Source: Prolixibacteraceae bacterium UBA5740
GTDB taxonomy: Bacteria > Bacteroidota > Bacteroidia > Bacteroidales > Prolixibacteraceae
Assembly: GCA_002419285.1 (NCBI GenBank)
Contig: DIFU01000099.1
Location: forward strand, 1-38,589
DNA length: 38,589 bases
Direction of reading: 5' to 3'
The stretch's first letter is position 1; every line of letters begins with the position of its first letter. Shown here piece by piece: positions 8,723-17,225 of this stretch. A program made the translations under genes and the position numbers. The notes below the pieces were generated by a model, which did no database searches, had not been told where the DNA came from, and saw only the letters and a program-made list of their open reading frames with translations.

Positions 8723-10069
8723 ATGATGCAACCCGATTACTGGCTCTTAATTATTCTTGTGCTATCCATTGCAATGATTGTTGCAGGAACTTCGCTTTTT
8801 AAGATTCACCCGTTTTTGGTATTGATCGCTGCATCCTATTTCACGGGATTAAGCGCTGGCATGCCTGTTGGCAGGATATCCGAAGTGATTTCTTCAGGAT
8901 TTGGAAGCCTCATGGCTGGCATTGGGTTGGTGATTGTATTCGGGACCCTCATCGGTACTGTCCTTGAAAAATCGGGCGCTGCAATCCAATTGGCAGAATG
9001 GGTGATACGCATCATTGGGCCCCGATATCCGGCCTTGGCCATGTCGATCATCGGTTATATCGTATCCATTCCCGTATTTTGTGATTCGGCATTCATAATC
9101 CTAACCACCCTAAAGAAAAATCTCGCACTTAAAACCGGTAAGTCACCCATTGTACTTTCCATAGCGCTTGCCACCGGACTCTACGCCACACATACGTTTG
9201 TCCCTCCTACGCCCGGGCCTATCGCGGCTGCAGGTAACCTTGGGCTCAACGATCACCTGGGAACAGTGATCGGATTCGGACTGGTCGTAGGTTTAACAGC
9301 CATGCTGGCGGGATATTTCTGGTCGTTACGGCAATCCAGGCAGATTGAGCAAGTGATGCACCAAGAGAGTGAATCCTCATCTACCTATATTGGAAAACTT
9401 CCATCGACATTTAAGGCCATCCTGCCCATCCTTATTCCCATCGTCCTGATCGCGATCCGTTCGTTTGGCAGCATGCCTTTTAAACCTTTTGGGGAAGGAT
9501 ATCTGTATTCCATATTTGATTTCGTGGGATCACCTCTCAATGCCTTGGTTGCCGGATTCCTGTTCTCACTCTTGTTATTTCCAAAATTTGATAAAGACAC
9601 CCTCTCTGGCTGGGTTGGTGAATCGATCGTGCTCGCAGCCCCTATCCTGTTGATTACAGGGGCCGGTGGCTCTTTTGGGGCGATTCTGAAAGAGACACGC
9701 ATAGGTGATATTTTGGGTGAAGCTCTGGCACAATATGAGTTAGGCATCTTTCTGCCATTTATCATTGCAGCCATTTTCAAGTCAGCCCAAGGATCAAGTA
9801 CGGTCTCCCTGGTTGCCACGTCGGCCTTGATTGCGCCACTATTACCATCCCTTGGACTCGATTCTGTCACTGGTGCCACACTCGCAGTCATGGCAACCGG
9901 TGCAGGTGCCATGACGGTTTCGCATGCCAACGACAGCTATTTCTGGGTAGTTACCCAGTTCTCAGGAATGGATGTATCCACCGGTTATAAAACCCATACC
10001 ATGGCCACATTGATACAAGGGATTACGGCCATGATCACCGTATGTATCCTCAGCATTATTTTTATTTGA
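8723..10069 (+). CDS. GntP-family gluconate/sugar-acid permease
   Basis: A 448-residue, very hydrophobic inner-membrane protein of the length and pattern of the GntP (gluconate:H+ symporter) family. Features include an N-terminal LLIILVLSIAMIVAG helix, SIIGYIVSIPVFCDSAFIIL, the conserved THTFVPPTPGPIAAAGNLG loop, GSSTVSLVATSALIAPL, and SHANDSYFWVVTQFSG near the C-terminus. Family members import gluconate or related acids such as idonate, fructuronate or D-glycerate; the exact substrate cannot be read. It lies between the exported Nif3-like gene (31 bp) and a HAD phosphatase gene (16 bp). The uronate block on the opposite strand is the next locus, so a sugar-acid substrate is plausible. Confidence 0.93.
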   Translation: MMQPDYWLLIILVLSIAMIVAGTSLFKIHPFLVLIAASYFTGLSAGMPVGRISEVISSGFGSLMAGIGLVIVFGTLIGTVLEKSGAAIQLAEWVIRIIGPRYPALAMSIIGYIVSIPVFCDSAFIILTTLKKNLALKTGKSPIVLSIALATGLYATHTFVPPTPGPIAAAGNLGLNDHLGTVIGFGLVVGLTAMLAGYFWSLRQSRQIEQVMHQESESSSTYIGKLPSTFKAILPILIPIVLIAIRSFGSMPFKPFGEGYLYSIFDFVGSPLNALVAGFLFSLLLFPKFDKDTLSGWVGESIVLAAPILLITGAGGSFGAILKETRIGDILGEALAQYELGIFLPFIIAAIFKSAQGSSTVSLVATSALIAPLLPSLGLDSVTGATLAVMATGAGAMTVSHANDSYFWVVTQFSGMDVSTGYKTHTMATLIQGITAMITVCILSIIFI

Positions 10070-10085
10070 TTAACACTTTGCTTAA

Positions 10086-10748
10086 ATGAAACCATTGCCT
10101 GAATTTAAAGCGGTTATTTTTGATATGGACGGGGTCCTTATAAACAGTGAGACCTTTTACAGTGATATGGAACAAGTGCATTTTAAAATGCTCGGTTTAA
10201 CCATCACGCACGAAGAACACATCACATACCAGGGAACCGCCACTGATGAAATGTGGCGGACTATCAAGCAAAAACACGGAGTGCCCCATCCTCTCGAAGA
10301 TTTGGTGGAAATGACCGGAAGCCTGACCATTCCTGCTTTTCGCGAGATGGATGAAATTCCCTTAATGCCAAAAATAACTCAACTCCTGGAAGTTCTGAAA
10401 AGCAAAAACATTCCGCTTGCCCTGGCGTCATCCTCTTACCCAGAGGTCATCGACATTGTTCTTGACAAATCCGGACTTCGGAAATTTTTCCCAATAACAG
10501 TTAACAGCAAAATGGTTGGCAAAAGCAAGCCTGCCCCGGATATTTTCCTGATGGCTGCGAACCTTTTGGGTGTCGAACCAGAACAGTGCCTAGTGATTGA
10601 AGATTCAACCAATGGCATCAGGGCTGCCCTTTCTGCTGGAATGTATTGCATTGCTTATAACGGTCCCGGAGCCGAATACCAGGACCAGTCAGCGGCCCAC
10701 CAGATCATAAACGGTTATGATGAAATCATAAATCTGATAGAAGACTAG
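10086..10748 (+). CDS. HAD-family hydrolase, beta-phosphoglucomutase-like
   Basis: A 220-residue HAD enzyme of subfamily I with a helical cap (residues about 15-85), the layout of beta-phosphoglucomutase and small sugar phosphatases. All four motifs are present: FDMDGVLINSE with the nucleophile and acid/base Asp pair, LASSSYPE (motif II), GKSKPAPDIF (motif III Lys), and VIEDSTNGIRAA (motif IV Asp). It may isomerise or dephosphorylate a small phosphorylated sugar in the cytoplasm; the motifs do not decide between phosphatase and mutase. It starts 16 bp after the GntP gene, so it is probably cotranscribed and may act on the imported compound. It converges with the TRAP operon (40 bp, no clear terminator). 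Confidence 0.9.
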   Translation: MKPLPEFKAVIFDMDGVLINSETFYSDMEQVHFKMLGLTITHEEHITYQGTATDEMWRTIKQKHGVPHPLEDLVEMTGSLTIPAFREMDEIPLMPKITQLLEVLKSKNIPLALASSSYPEVIDIVLDKSGLRKFFPITVNSKMVGKSKPAPDIFLMAANLLGVEPEQCLVIEDSTNGIRAALSAGMYCIAYNGPGAEYQDQSAAHQIINGYDEIINLIED

Positions 10749-10788
10749 TTTTGCGGTCAAAAGCAGAATTTTGTGGATTGTGAACTTT

Positions 10789-12252
10789 TTAGAATCCCAG
10801 CGATCGGGGAAGCCACAATGAAATTTGGGGCAGAAAAGTTACCAGCAACAGAACCACAACCATGGCAATGAACATGGGAATCAATGGCTTGATTACCTTT
10901 TCAATGCTGAGTCCGGAAACACTGCAGCCTATAAAGAGAACCGAACCGACAGGCGGGGTACACAATCCCACACTCAAATTAAGGGTCATGATAATCCCAA
11001 AGTGAACCGGGTCTACCCCAATGGCAGAAACAATCGGTAAAAAAATGGGGGTAAATATCAAAACGGCAGGTGTCATATCCATAAATATACCCACAAACAA
11101 AAGGATCATGTTGATCATCAGAAGAATCATAAATGGATTGGATGTCACTCCCATCAATCCTTCAGTTACATTTTGCGGAATATTCTCGAATGCCATCACC
11201 CAGCTTAACCCTATACTTGTGGCCACAAGCAGCAATACAATGGCAGTGGTTTTAACCGACCTTAAAATAATATCAGGCAGGTCGTTAATTTTTATTTCGC
11301 GATACACGAATGCCAGGGCCAGGGAGTAAAGAACAGCGATGGCTGATGCTTCAGTAGCGGTAAAATATCCGGCAACAATACCTCCAATAACGATGACCAG
11401 CAGCAAAAGGCTGGGCAAGGCATCCAACAGTTTTTTGGCACCAAATTTCGCCTTTTCGCGGTTACGGATTGTTTTGAAGGTTATCCAGGCCAGAAAAGCA
11501 CCAATCAGCAAACCTATCAAAAACCGGTTAATAGGAGGAAGGAAATGGCTCCTGGCATAACTGATCCCTTTTATGGCGAGAAGTACACCTGCAATAAGGG
11601 CAACCACAATGATCAATGCCCTGATCGCGGCCATGATACCCTTTCGCTTGTAAATCAGCATGGTCATAGCAGTTACCATGATACCCAGACCAGTCAGGAA
11701 TCCGGGAATATAGCCTGCCAGAAAGAGTGCCGTAATTGAAACGCCCCCACTGGCCAATGAATAAACAATCAGGATATTGCTGGGAGGAATCGACAGGCCC
11801 GTTGTGGCTGAAGTGATATTGACAGCCGCACTAAAATTATCCTTGTACCCTTCCTTCTTCATCTCCGGTCCCATGATGCTTCCAATAGCAGATGCCGATG
11901 CGGCAGCAGAACCCGAAATGGCCCCGAACAGCATGTTGGCAAGGACATTTACCATCGCAAGGCCTCCCGGGACCGTGCCGACCAGTACCCTGGCCAGGTT
12001 GATGAGCCGGATGGCAATACCTCCGCTATTCATGATGTTACCGGCCAAAACAAAGAATGGAATGGCAAGCAAGGCAAAACTGTCGAGACCAGTTGCCATC
12101 CTTTGTGAAAACGTCGTCAGGGCAGCTATAATATCAATACTTACCAGCATGGTCAAAATGCCTGAAATGCCGATACTAAACGCTATCGGCACACCAATGA
12201 CCAAGAGGAAGATAAAACTGACAACCAATACAATTATTTCAAAGAATTCCAT
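10789..12252 (-). CDS. dctM: TRAP transporter large permease (DctM) with extra segment
   Basis: This is the large membrane subunit of a tripartite ATP-independent periplasmic transporter. It carries the transport path and works with the binding protein and small subunit encoded just upstream. It has 487 residues, against about 425-430 for typical DctM. Family stretches include PFFVLAGNIMNSGGIA, GAISGSAAASASAIGSIMGP, SIPPSNILIVYS, TATEASAIAVLYSL and LNLSVGLCTPPVGSVLF. The additional length lies near the middle (about residues 205-265) between two canonical halves. It contains two further hydrophobic helices (ALIIVVALIAGVLLAIKGI and FLIGLLIGAFLAWITF) joined by a short charged loop. It overlaps dctQ by 14 bp and is the last gene of the minus-strand uronate block. 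Confidence 0.95.
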   Translation of the reverse strand: MEFFEIIVLVVSFIFLLVIGVPIAFSIGISGILTMLVSIDIIAALTTFSQRMATGLDSFALLAIPFFVLAGNIMNSGGIAIRLINLARVLVGTVPGGLAMVNVLANMLFGAISGSAAASASAIGSIMGPEMKKEGYKDNFSAAVNITSATTGLSIPPSNILIVYSLASGGVSITALFLAGYIPGFLTGLGIMVTAMTMLIYKRKGIMAAIRALIIVVALIAGVLLAIKGISYARSHFLPPINRFLIGLLIGAFLAWITFKTIRNREKAKFGAKKLLDALPSLLLLVIVIGGIVAGYFTATEASAIAVLYSLALAFVYREIKINDLPDIILRSVKTTAIVLLLVATSIGLSWVMAFENIPQNVTEGLMGVTSNPFMILLMINMILLFVGIFMDMTPAVLIFTPIFLPIVSAIGVDPVHFGIIMTLNLSVGLCTPPVGSVLFIGCSVSGLSIEKVIKPLIPMFIAMVVVLLLVTFLPQISLWLPRSLGF

Positions 12253-12736
12253 GGGTTTGGTTTTTCCGGTTTAGTCTGACGAGTTGAAAAATGTGATCAA
12301 TATCAAAATAGGCAATCAGAATTCCGCTGATTGGAAGTACCATGTAAACAAACCCAAGAGGCAGTCCAAGTGCGGCAGATCTTACCCCCAGGTAAAACCG
12401 GGTATACGACAGCCAGATACCTCCTACGACCAATACCGCGATTGAAAAAATTACAATCAGGATACTGATGGTCATTTCCAGTTTATACCTGCGCGAAGGA
12501 GAACTCTTTTGAAGTAAGATATCGATCGCAAGGTGTTCACGCTTACCTGCAACATAAGCCGCCCCCAGAAGACCCACCCAAATTAGTAGAAACCCAGCCA
12601 ACTCATCTGTAAAACTACTTGGGGAACTCATGATATATCGGCTGATGACCTGCCATGTCACATCCACGACCAGTATAGTCATGATGAACACCAACGTCCA
12701 TTCCAGCCCCTTCTCAATTTTATTTCGTATGGTCAT
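12239..12736 (-). CDS. dctQ: TRAP transporter small permease (DctQ)
   Basis: A 165-residue small membrane subunit with four predicted helices: about residues 12-32, 45-63, 87-110 and 125-145. Family features are the N-terminal helix followed by VTWQVISRYIMSSPSSFTDE, then LAGFLLIWVGLLGAAYVAGKREHLAIDIL, which is highly characteristic of DctQ. The protein bridges binding protein and large permease in the inner membrane. Its gene starts 9 bp after dctP stops and overlaps dctM by 14 bp, so expression of the three is probably coupled. It groups with the uronate catabolic genes upstream. Confidence 0.94.
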   Translation of the reverse strand: MTIRNKIEKGLEWTLVFIMTILVVDVTWQVISRYIMSSPSSFTDELAGFLLIWVGLLGAAYVAGKREHLAIDILLQKSSPSRRYKLEMTISILIVIFSIAVLVVGGIWLSYTRFYLGVRSAALGLPLGFVYMVLPISGILIAYFDIDHIFQLVRLNRKNQTHGIL

Positions 12737-12745
12737 GATTCAGAT

Positions 12746-13723
12746 TTATTCGGTTGCCTGGATTCTTTTGATGTAAGAATAGATTATAGGATGGGATGCA
12801 TAACTTTCCAACAAAGGCTGCACCCTGTCAATAAATGGCTGTTTTTCGGGGTAATTTACCTGAACACCCGCCTTGATCACCTCGTCGAGGGATTCCTTTT
12901 CTGAAGCTGCCCAGAGTTCTCTTTGCAGAATCACTGATTCATCGGCAGCCTGTTGTATCCATTCCTTCTCCTGTGGAGAAAGTTTGTCCCATAACTTCTG
13001 GCTGAAAATGAGGACATCGGGGATGGTGGTATGTTCATCGAGTGAGTAAAATTTACAAACCTCATAATGGCGGGAGGTATAAAGGCTGGGAGGATTATTC
13101 TCGGCACCGTCGACCACCCCGCTTTGGAGGGCCGTATAAAGTTCTCCCCAGGTAATCGGGGTTGCTGATCCTCCAAGGGTTCGCATCATTTCAACGGCGG
13201 TTATGCTCTGCATAACACGAATCTTCAATCCGGCCAGATCTTCCGGCTTTTCAATCGGTTTGGTTTTGGTGTAAAAACTCCGTGACCCTGCATCATAATA
13301 GCAAAGTCCCCTGATCCACTTATTCTCGGTCGATAACAACAGTTCCTTGCCAATATCCCCATCGAGTACCCTGAAACTATGCTCCCTGCTCCTGAAAACA
13401 TAAGGGAGTCCGAAGACCTTGTATGCATCCGTAAAACTCTCCATTGTCGCCGCTGACACTTTGGTGATGGCCAGACTTCCAATCTGGAGCAGCTCGACAC
13501 ACTGTTGCTCAGATCCCAATTGGCCGGCAGGATAAATGTCAATTGTCAGCTTTCCCTGCGACAATTCAGCGGCTCGTTTAGCCATAAAAACCATGGCTTC
13601 ATGAACCGGGTGGTCAGTTGGCAGGCCGTGGGCAAGCTTCAGCTCCCGGCCTTCACGTATCTGGCATGAGGAAAGGATCACAAAACTGAAGAACAAGGAG
13701 ATTTTGGAAAGATAAGCCATCAT
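12746..13723 (-). CDS. dctP: TRAP transporter substrate-binding lipoprotein (DctP)
   Basis: The solute-binding component of the TRAP transporter. I chose the ATG at 13723, 7 bp after the eda stop; the longer open frame would overlap eda and obscure the signal. The start gives a lipoprotein signal peptide (MMAYLSKISLFFSFVILSSC). A Cys at the cleavage site implies membrane anchoring rather than the free periplasmic form of classical DctP proteins. Family signatures include KLAHGLPTDHPVH, YPAGQLGSEQQCVELLQIG, GLKIRVMQS with the conserved carboxylate-binding Arg, and GVVDGAENNPPSLYTSRHYEV. The carboxylate-binding Arg and the neighbouring uxaE/uxaC/kdgK/eda genes suggest uronates or their oligomers as ligand (inference). 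Confidence 0.93.
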   Translation of the reverse strand: MMAYLSKISLFFSFVILSSCQIREGRELKLAHGLPTDHPVHEAMVFMAKRAAELSQGKLTIDIYPAGQLGSEQQCVELLQIGSLAITKVSAATMESFTDAYKVFGLPYVFRSREHSFRVLDGDIGKELLLSTENKWIRGLCYYDAGSRSFYTKTKPIEKPEDLAGLKIRVMQSITAVEMMRTLGGSATPITWGELYTALQSGVVDGAENNPPSLYTSRHYEVCKFYSLDEHTTIPDVLIFSQKLWDKLSPQEKEWIQQAADESVILQRELWAASEKESLDEVIKAGVQVNYPEKQPFIDRVQPLLESYASHPIIYSYIKRIQATE

Positions 13724-13730
13724 TATTGTG

Positions 13731-14408
13731 TTAGTTCTGGGTTCTAATTTTGCGGACAATCGACAGTGAATCAGCACATATCTTGGTTATGGCAGCATAA
13801 TCGCCTGATTTTACCGATTCGGCCGGAAACAACCTGGAGCCCATTCCAACGCAGAAGACACCTGCCTTAAACCATTCCCTCAGATTATCTTCATCGGGCG
13901 AAACGCCACCGGTTGGCATCATGCTGGTCCATGGCATTGGTCCAAGCACCGCCTTGACAAATTCAGGGCCGCCTACTTCCTGTCCGGGAAAAATCTTTAC
14001 GATCTCGGCTCCCAGTTCATGTGCCCTGACAATCTCTGTCACAGAACCGCACCCAGGCGCCCATAGAATTTTTCTTTTGTTGCAAACACTCGCCATCCCT
14101 TCATCAAGGGCCGGAGAGACAATAAAATTGGCTCCCAACGCTATGAACATCGAGGCGGTTCCGGCATCCAGAATGGATCCAACACCCAGTATCATGCCCG
14201 GGAGTTCACGAATAGCCCATCGGTTTACTTCGGCAAAGACCAGGCTGGCAAAATCACCGCGATTTGTAAATTCAAAAACCCGGATTCCTCCATCATAGCA
14301 TGCCCTGATCACATTTTTGCATATTTCCGGATCACCATTATAGAAAACTGGCACAATGCCGGTTTTTCCCATTTCTCGGGCGACTTCAATTCTGGTATAC
14401 TGAGCCAT
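13731..14408 (-). CDS. eda: 2-dehydro-3-deoxy-phosphogluconate (KDPG) aldolase
   Basis: The enzyme splits KDPG into pyruvate and glyceraldehyde-3-phosphate, the final step of uronate catabolism in the cytoplasm. The 225-residue length is usual for the KDPG/KHG class I aldolases. Visible features are GIVPVFYNGD, the active-site Glu region RVFEFTNRG (E46), APGCGSVTEIVRAHELGA, the Schiff-base Lys138 in AEIVKIFPG, and MPTGGVSPDE for phosphate binding. The ATG at 14408 was chosen because MAQYTRIEVARE is the expected N-terminus; the upstream open codons lack family similarity. It follows kdgK (84 bp) and is 7 bp before dctP, so catabolic and transport genes are linked. Confidence 0.95.
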   Translation of the reverse strand: MAQYTRIEVAREMGKTGIVPVFYNGDPEICKNVIRACYDGGIRVFEFTNRGDFASLVFAEVNRWAIRELPGMILGVGSILDAGTASMFIALGANFIVSPALDEGMASVCNKRKILWAPGCGSVTEIVRAHELGAEIVKIFPGQEVGGPEFVKAVLGPMPWTSMMPTGGVSPDEDNLREWFKAGVFCVGMGSRLFPAESVKSGDYAAITKICADSLSIVRKIRTQN

Positions 14409-14492
14409 AATTTTGGTTTGATTCGGTTTAATGCCGTCAACGCCGGCACATTGTTTCAATTCACTAACTGACAAATATAATCATATCGTACT

Positions 14493-15533
14493 TTATCTCG
14501 CCACCCTTCCACTTCCATCACCTTCCATTAGTTTCATTACCTCATCGACCGTCACCCTATTGAAGTCCCCATAAATGGTATGTTTGAGACACGATGCTGC
14601 AACTGCAAATTCCAGGGCCTTTTGCTGGTCATCAGGCCATGTTAACAGTCCGTAAATCAGGCCGGCCATGAAAGAATCTCCTCCCCCCACGCGGTCAACA
14701 ATATGCGTGATCTGATAAACCGGGGCTTCATAAAGTTTCTGGCCATCCCACAGGACACCTGACCAGGTATTATGGTTGGCATTGAGAGATCCCCGGAGGG
14801 TGGTAATCACTTTTTTACACTTCGGGAAACGTTGCATAATTTGCCGTGAAACTGAAATATAGGCGCTGGCATCCACATGTCCCGAAGTTACCTCCACACC
14901 CTCAGGATGAATTCCAAGCACCATGGCGGCATCTTCCTCATTCCCCAAAACGATGTCGGTTCCGGCAATCAATTCAGGCATCACCTCAGATGCCTTTTTC
15001 CCATATTTCCAAAGGTTCTTCCTGAAATTCAAGTCGCAACTTACCGTAATTCCTTTCTTACCAGCTATCTGGATAGCTTCCAGACAAACTGCGGCAGCAC
15101 TTTCCGAAATGGCAGGGGTAATTCCGGTCCAATGAAACCAATCTGCATGCTCAAATACCTGATCCCAATCAACCATTCCCGGCTTGATTTCGGAAACAGC
15201 GGAATGTGCCCGGTCATAGATGACTTTGCTCCCCCTGGAAACTGCCCCGGTTTCAAGAAAATATATTCCAAGACGATCACCTCCCCAGACAATCTGATCA
15301 ACGCCAACACCAAATTTGCGCAGTTCCATCATACATGCCTTTCCAAAATCATTATCCGGCAACCGGGTGACGTAATCAACCGATACTCCGAATTGGGCAA
15401 GTGATACAGCGACGTTAGCCTCTCCTCCCCCAAAAGTTGCAGTCAGGCTTTCGGCTTGCCCGAAGCGCAAAAAATCAGGTGTCGCCAACCGCAACATGAT
15501 TTCTCCAAAGGTGACAACTCTTTTCATTTGCAT
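14493..15533 (-). CDS. kdgK: 2-dehydro-3-deoxygluconate (KDG) kinase, PfkB family
   Basis: The protein phosphorylates KDG to KDPG with ATP. It has 346 residues in the PfkB/ribokinase fold. It shows N-terminal VTFGEIMLRLATP, the glycine-rich substrate region ATFGGGEANVAVSLAQFG, and the C-terminal PfkB signature VDRVGGGDSFMAGLIYG with catalytic Asp in GGGDS. Assignment to KDG rather than another sugar rests on similarity to Bacteroidota KdgK proteins and on the eda gene directly downstream, which uses its product. A second ATG two codons in (MKRVVTF) is an alternative start; an AAGGAT sequence upstream can serve either. It lies 161 bp downstream of uxaC with no clear terminator between them. 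Confidence 0.93.
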   Translation of the reverse strand: MQMKRVVTFGEIMLRLATPDFLRFGQAESLTATFGGGEANVAVSLAQFGVSVDYVTRLPDNDFGKACMMELRKFGVGVDQIVWGGDRLGIYFLETGAVSRGSKVIYDRAHSAVSEIKPGMVDWDQVFEHADWFHWTGITPAISESAAAVCLEAIQIAGKKGITVSCDLNFRKNLWKYGKKASEVMPELIAGTDIVLGNEEDAAMVLGIHPEGVEVTSGHVDASAYISVSRQIMQRFPKCKKVITTLRGSLNANHNTWSGVLWDGQKLYEAPVYQITHIVDRVGGGDSFMAGLIYGLLTWPDDQQKALEFAVAASCLKHTIYGDFNRVTVDEVMKLMEGDGSGRVAR

Positions 15534-15694
15534 TTTGAATCCTTATTTCAAGTTTTCCTCTCTGTTAATATACTTTTACCGCTCTGCTCAAACCCGGGCT
15601 GGATCAATGTCAGATTGGGTGAAGGCCTAGCTTTTGATTCCAGAAATTCCCTTCATTGCCCCATGGGTTTGATAAAAAGAACAAACTGCCTCTG

Positions 15695-17098
15695 TTACGG
15701 AAAATTCAAATAGTTCCTTGCATTGTAAAAACAGATGTTCTCTACCACTTTCCCCAACCAATCAGGGTCATCGGGAATTTCACCCCTTTCCACATCCTGT
15801 CCAAGGAGGTTACAAAGGGTTCGTCTGAAATACTCGTGCCTGACGTAGGATAGGAAACTACGGGAATCAGTAAGCATACCAATAAAGCGACTCAATAAAC
15901 CCAGATTTGAAAGCGTTTGGATTTGTTTCTCCATTCCATCTTTTTGGTCAAGAAACCACCAGGCCGCTCCAAACTGCATTTTCCCAGCAACAGAACCATC
16001 CTGAAAATTCCCTGTCATCGTGGCAATTAGCTCATTATCACGCGGATTCAGGTTATAAAGAATCGTCCGGGCAAGACGGTTTTCCGCATCCAGTTTGTCG
16101 AGCATTTTAGAGAGCGGACGTGCTAACTCAAAATCGCCAATAGAGTCGAATCCTGTATCAGGTCCGATCGCTTTAAAAAGACGGGTGTTGTTGTTCCGTA
16201 GTGCTCCCAAGTGATACTGTTGCACCCAACCCCGGCGATGATCCATGATGCCAAACTCGTATAACATACACGATTTGAATTTCCTGATCTCGTCGGGTGC
16301 AAGATGTCCACCATCCCTGACTATGGTAAAAATAGTTTCAATCTCCCCTTCTTCGAAATCATCTGCATAAGCAGTCTCAAGTCCATGGTCCGAAAGGCGA
16401 CAACCCTGATCATGAAAAAACTGGTGACGTTTGTCGAGTGCTTCCATAAAATCGCCAAATGACCGGATATCCGTATCCGAAACCTCGGCAAGCGAATCAA
16501 CATATGCGGTGAAGGTCTCCGGATCTTCTACATTCATGGCCCGGTCAGGGCGCCATGCAGGAAGCACCCTGACTTCAAACCCACTCTCCCTGATTGACCG
16601 GTGGTGTTCAAGTGAATCGGTCGGATCGTCAGTCGTGCATATGGTATGGACGTTGGCCATTCGTATAAGATTTCTGACGGAGTAACCAGGAGTATTGAGC
16701 TTCTCGTTGCAGGTCTCCCATATTTCCCTGGCGGTTTCGGGATTAAGAAGCTTGTCGATGCCAAAAAACCGTTTCAGCTCCATGTGCGTCCAATGATATA
16801 ACGGATTCCGCAAGGTAAAAGGAACTGTCTCTGCCCATTTCTCAAATTTCTCCCAGTCGCTGGCATTTCCTGTGCAATACTTTTCATTCACGCCGTTGGT
16901 CCGCATGGCGCGCCACTTATAATGATCGCCAGCCAGCCACAACTGGGTGAGGTTGGAATACTGCCGGTCACTGGCAATATCGCCTGGAGGTATGTGGCAA
17001 TGGTAATCGAAAATCGGCATCTTCGAGGCATGATGATGGTACAGGAATCTGGCCATTTCGGAATGCAGCAAAAAATCATCGTGGATAAAAGTTTTCAT
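15695..17098 (-). CDS. uxaC: Uronate (glucuronate/galacturonate) isomerase
   Basis: UxaC converts D-glucuronate to D-fructuronate and D-galacturonate to D-tagaturonate, the entry step of the isomerase pathway. The protein has 467 residues, the standard length. It has the amidohydrolase-fold metal motif FDYHCHIPP near residue 30, the family stretch LWLAGDHYKWRAMRTNGV, NPLYHWTHMELKRFFGI, ICTTDDPTDSLEHH, and LDKLDAENRLARTILYNLNP. It is cytoplasmic, with no signal peptide. A consensus-quality promoter lies just upstream, so it may be transcribed separately from uxaE as well as together with it. Confidence 0.97.
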   Translation of the reverse strand: MKTFIHDDFLLHSEMARFLYHHHASKMPIFDYHCHIPPGDIASDRQYSNLTQLWLAGDHYKWRAMRTNGVNEKYCTGNASDWEKFEKWAETVPFTLRNPLYHWTHMELKRFFGIDKLLNPETAREIWETCNEKLNTPGYSVRNLIRMANVHTICTTDDPTDSLEHHRSIRESGFEVRVLPAWRPDRAMNVEDPETFTAYVDSLAEVSDTDIRSFGDFMEALDKRHQFFHDQGCRLSDHGLETAYADDFEEGEIETIFTIVRDGGHLAPDEIRKFKSCMLYEFGIMDHRRGWVQQYHLGALRNNNTRLFKAIGPDTGFDSIGDFELARPLSKMLDKLDAENRLARTILYNLNPRDNELIATMTGNFQDGSVAGKMQFGAAWWFLDQKDGMEKQIQTLSNLGLLSRFIGMLTDSRSFLSYVRHEYFRRTLCNLLGQDVERGEIPDDPDWLGKVVENICFYNARNYLNFP

Positions 17099-17135
17099 AT
17101 GAACAGGGCAATTTTTATAAAACAGAAATATGAAT

Positions 17136-17165
17136 CAAACCTATATATTACCTCAAGGCTCCAAA
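17136..17165 (-). promoter_or_regulatory. Bacteroidota-type promoter of uxaC
   Basis: On the minus strand there is TTTG (17165-17162), an 18-bp spacer, then TAGGTTTG (17143-17136). This is a full match to the TAnnTTTG -7 element. Transcription would start near 17129, about 30 nt before the uxaC ATG. Further upstream, ATCACT-CCGGC-AGTGAT (17197-17213) is a 6-bp perfect inverted repeat that could be an operator. No regulator gene is in the window. Confidence 0.65.
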
Positions 17166-17225
17166 ACCCTTTCTTGTATGCGGTTTCAGAAGAGCAATCA
17201 CTGCCGGAGTGATGATAGGAGACGA

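Noticed and set aside
9385..9930. 181-codon minus-strand frame inside the GntP permease gene
   Set aside because: It is antisense to a clear membrane transporter, with a composition typical of a complement of hydrophobic codons (Ala/Pro/Arg-rich) and no recognisable domain.
10749..10788. Terminator between the HAD gene and dctM
   Set aside because: No stable hairpin or T-run is visible in the 40-bp convergent gap.
11777..12274. 165-codon plus-strand frame over the dctM gene
   Set aside because: It is antisense to a well-supported TRAP subunit; it has no family features and spans the dctM/dctQ overlap.
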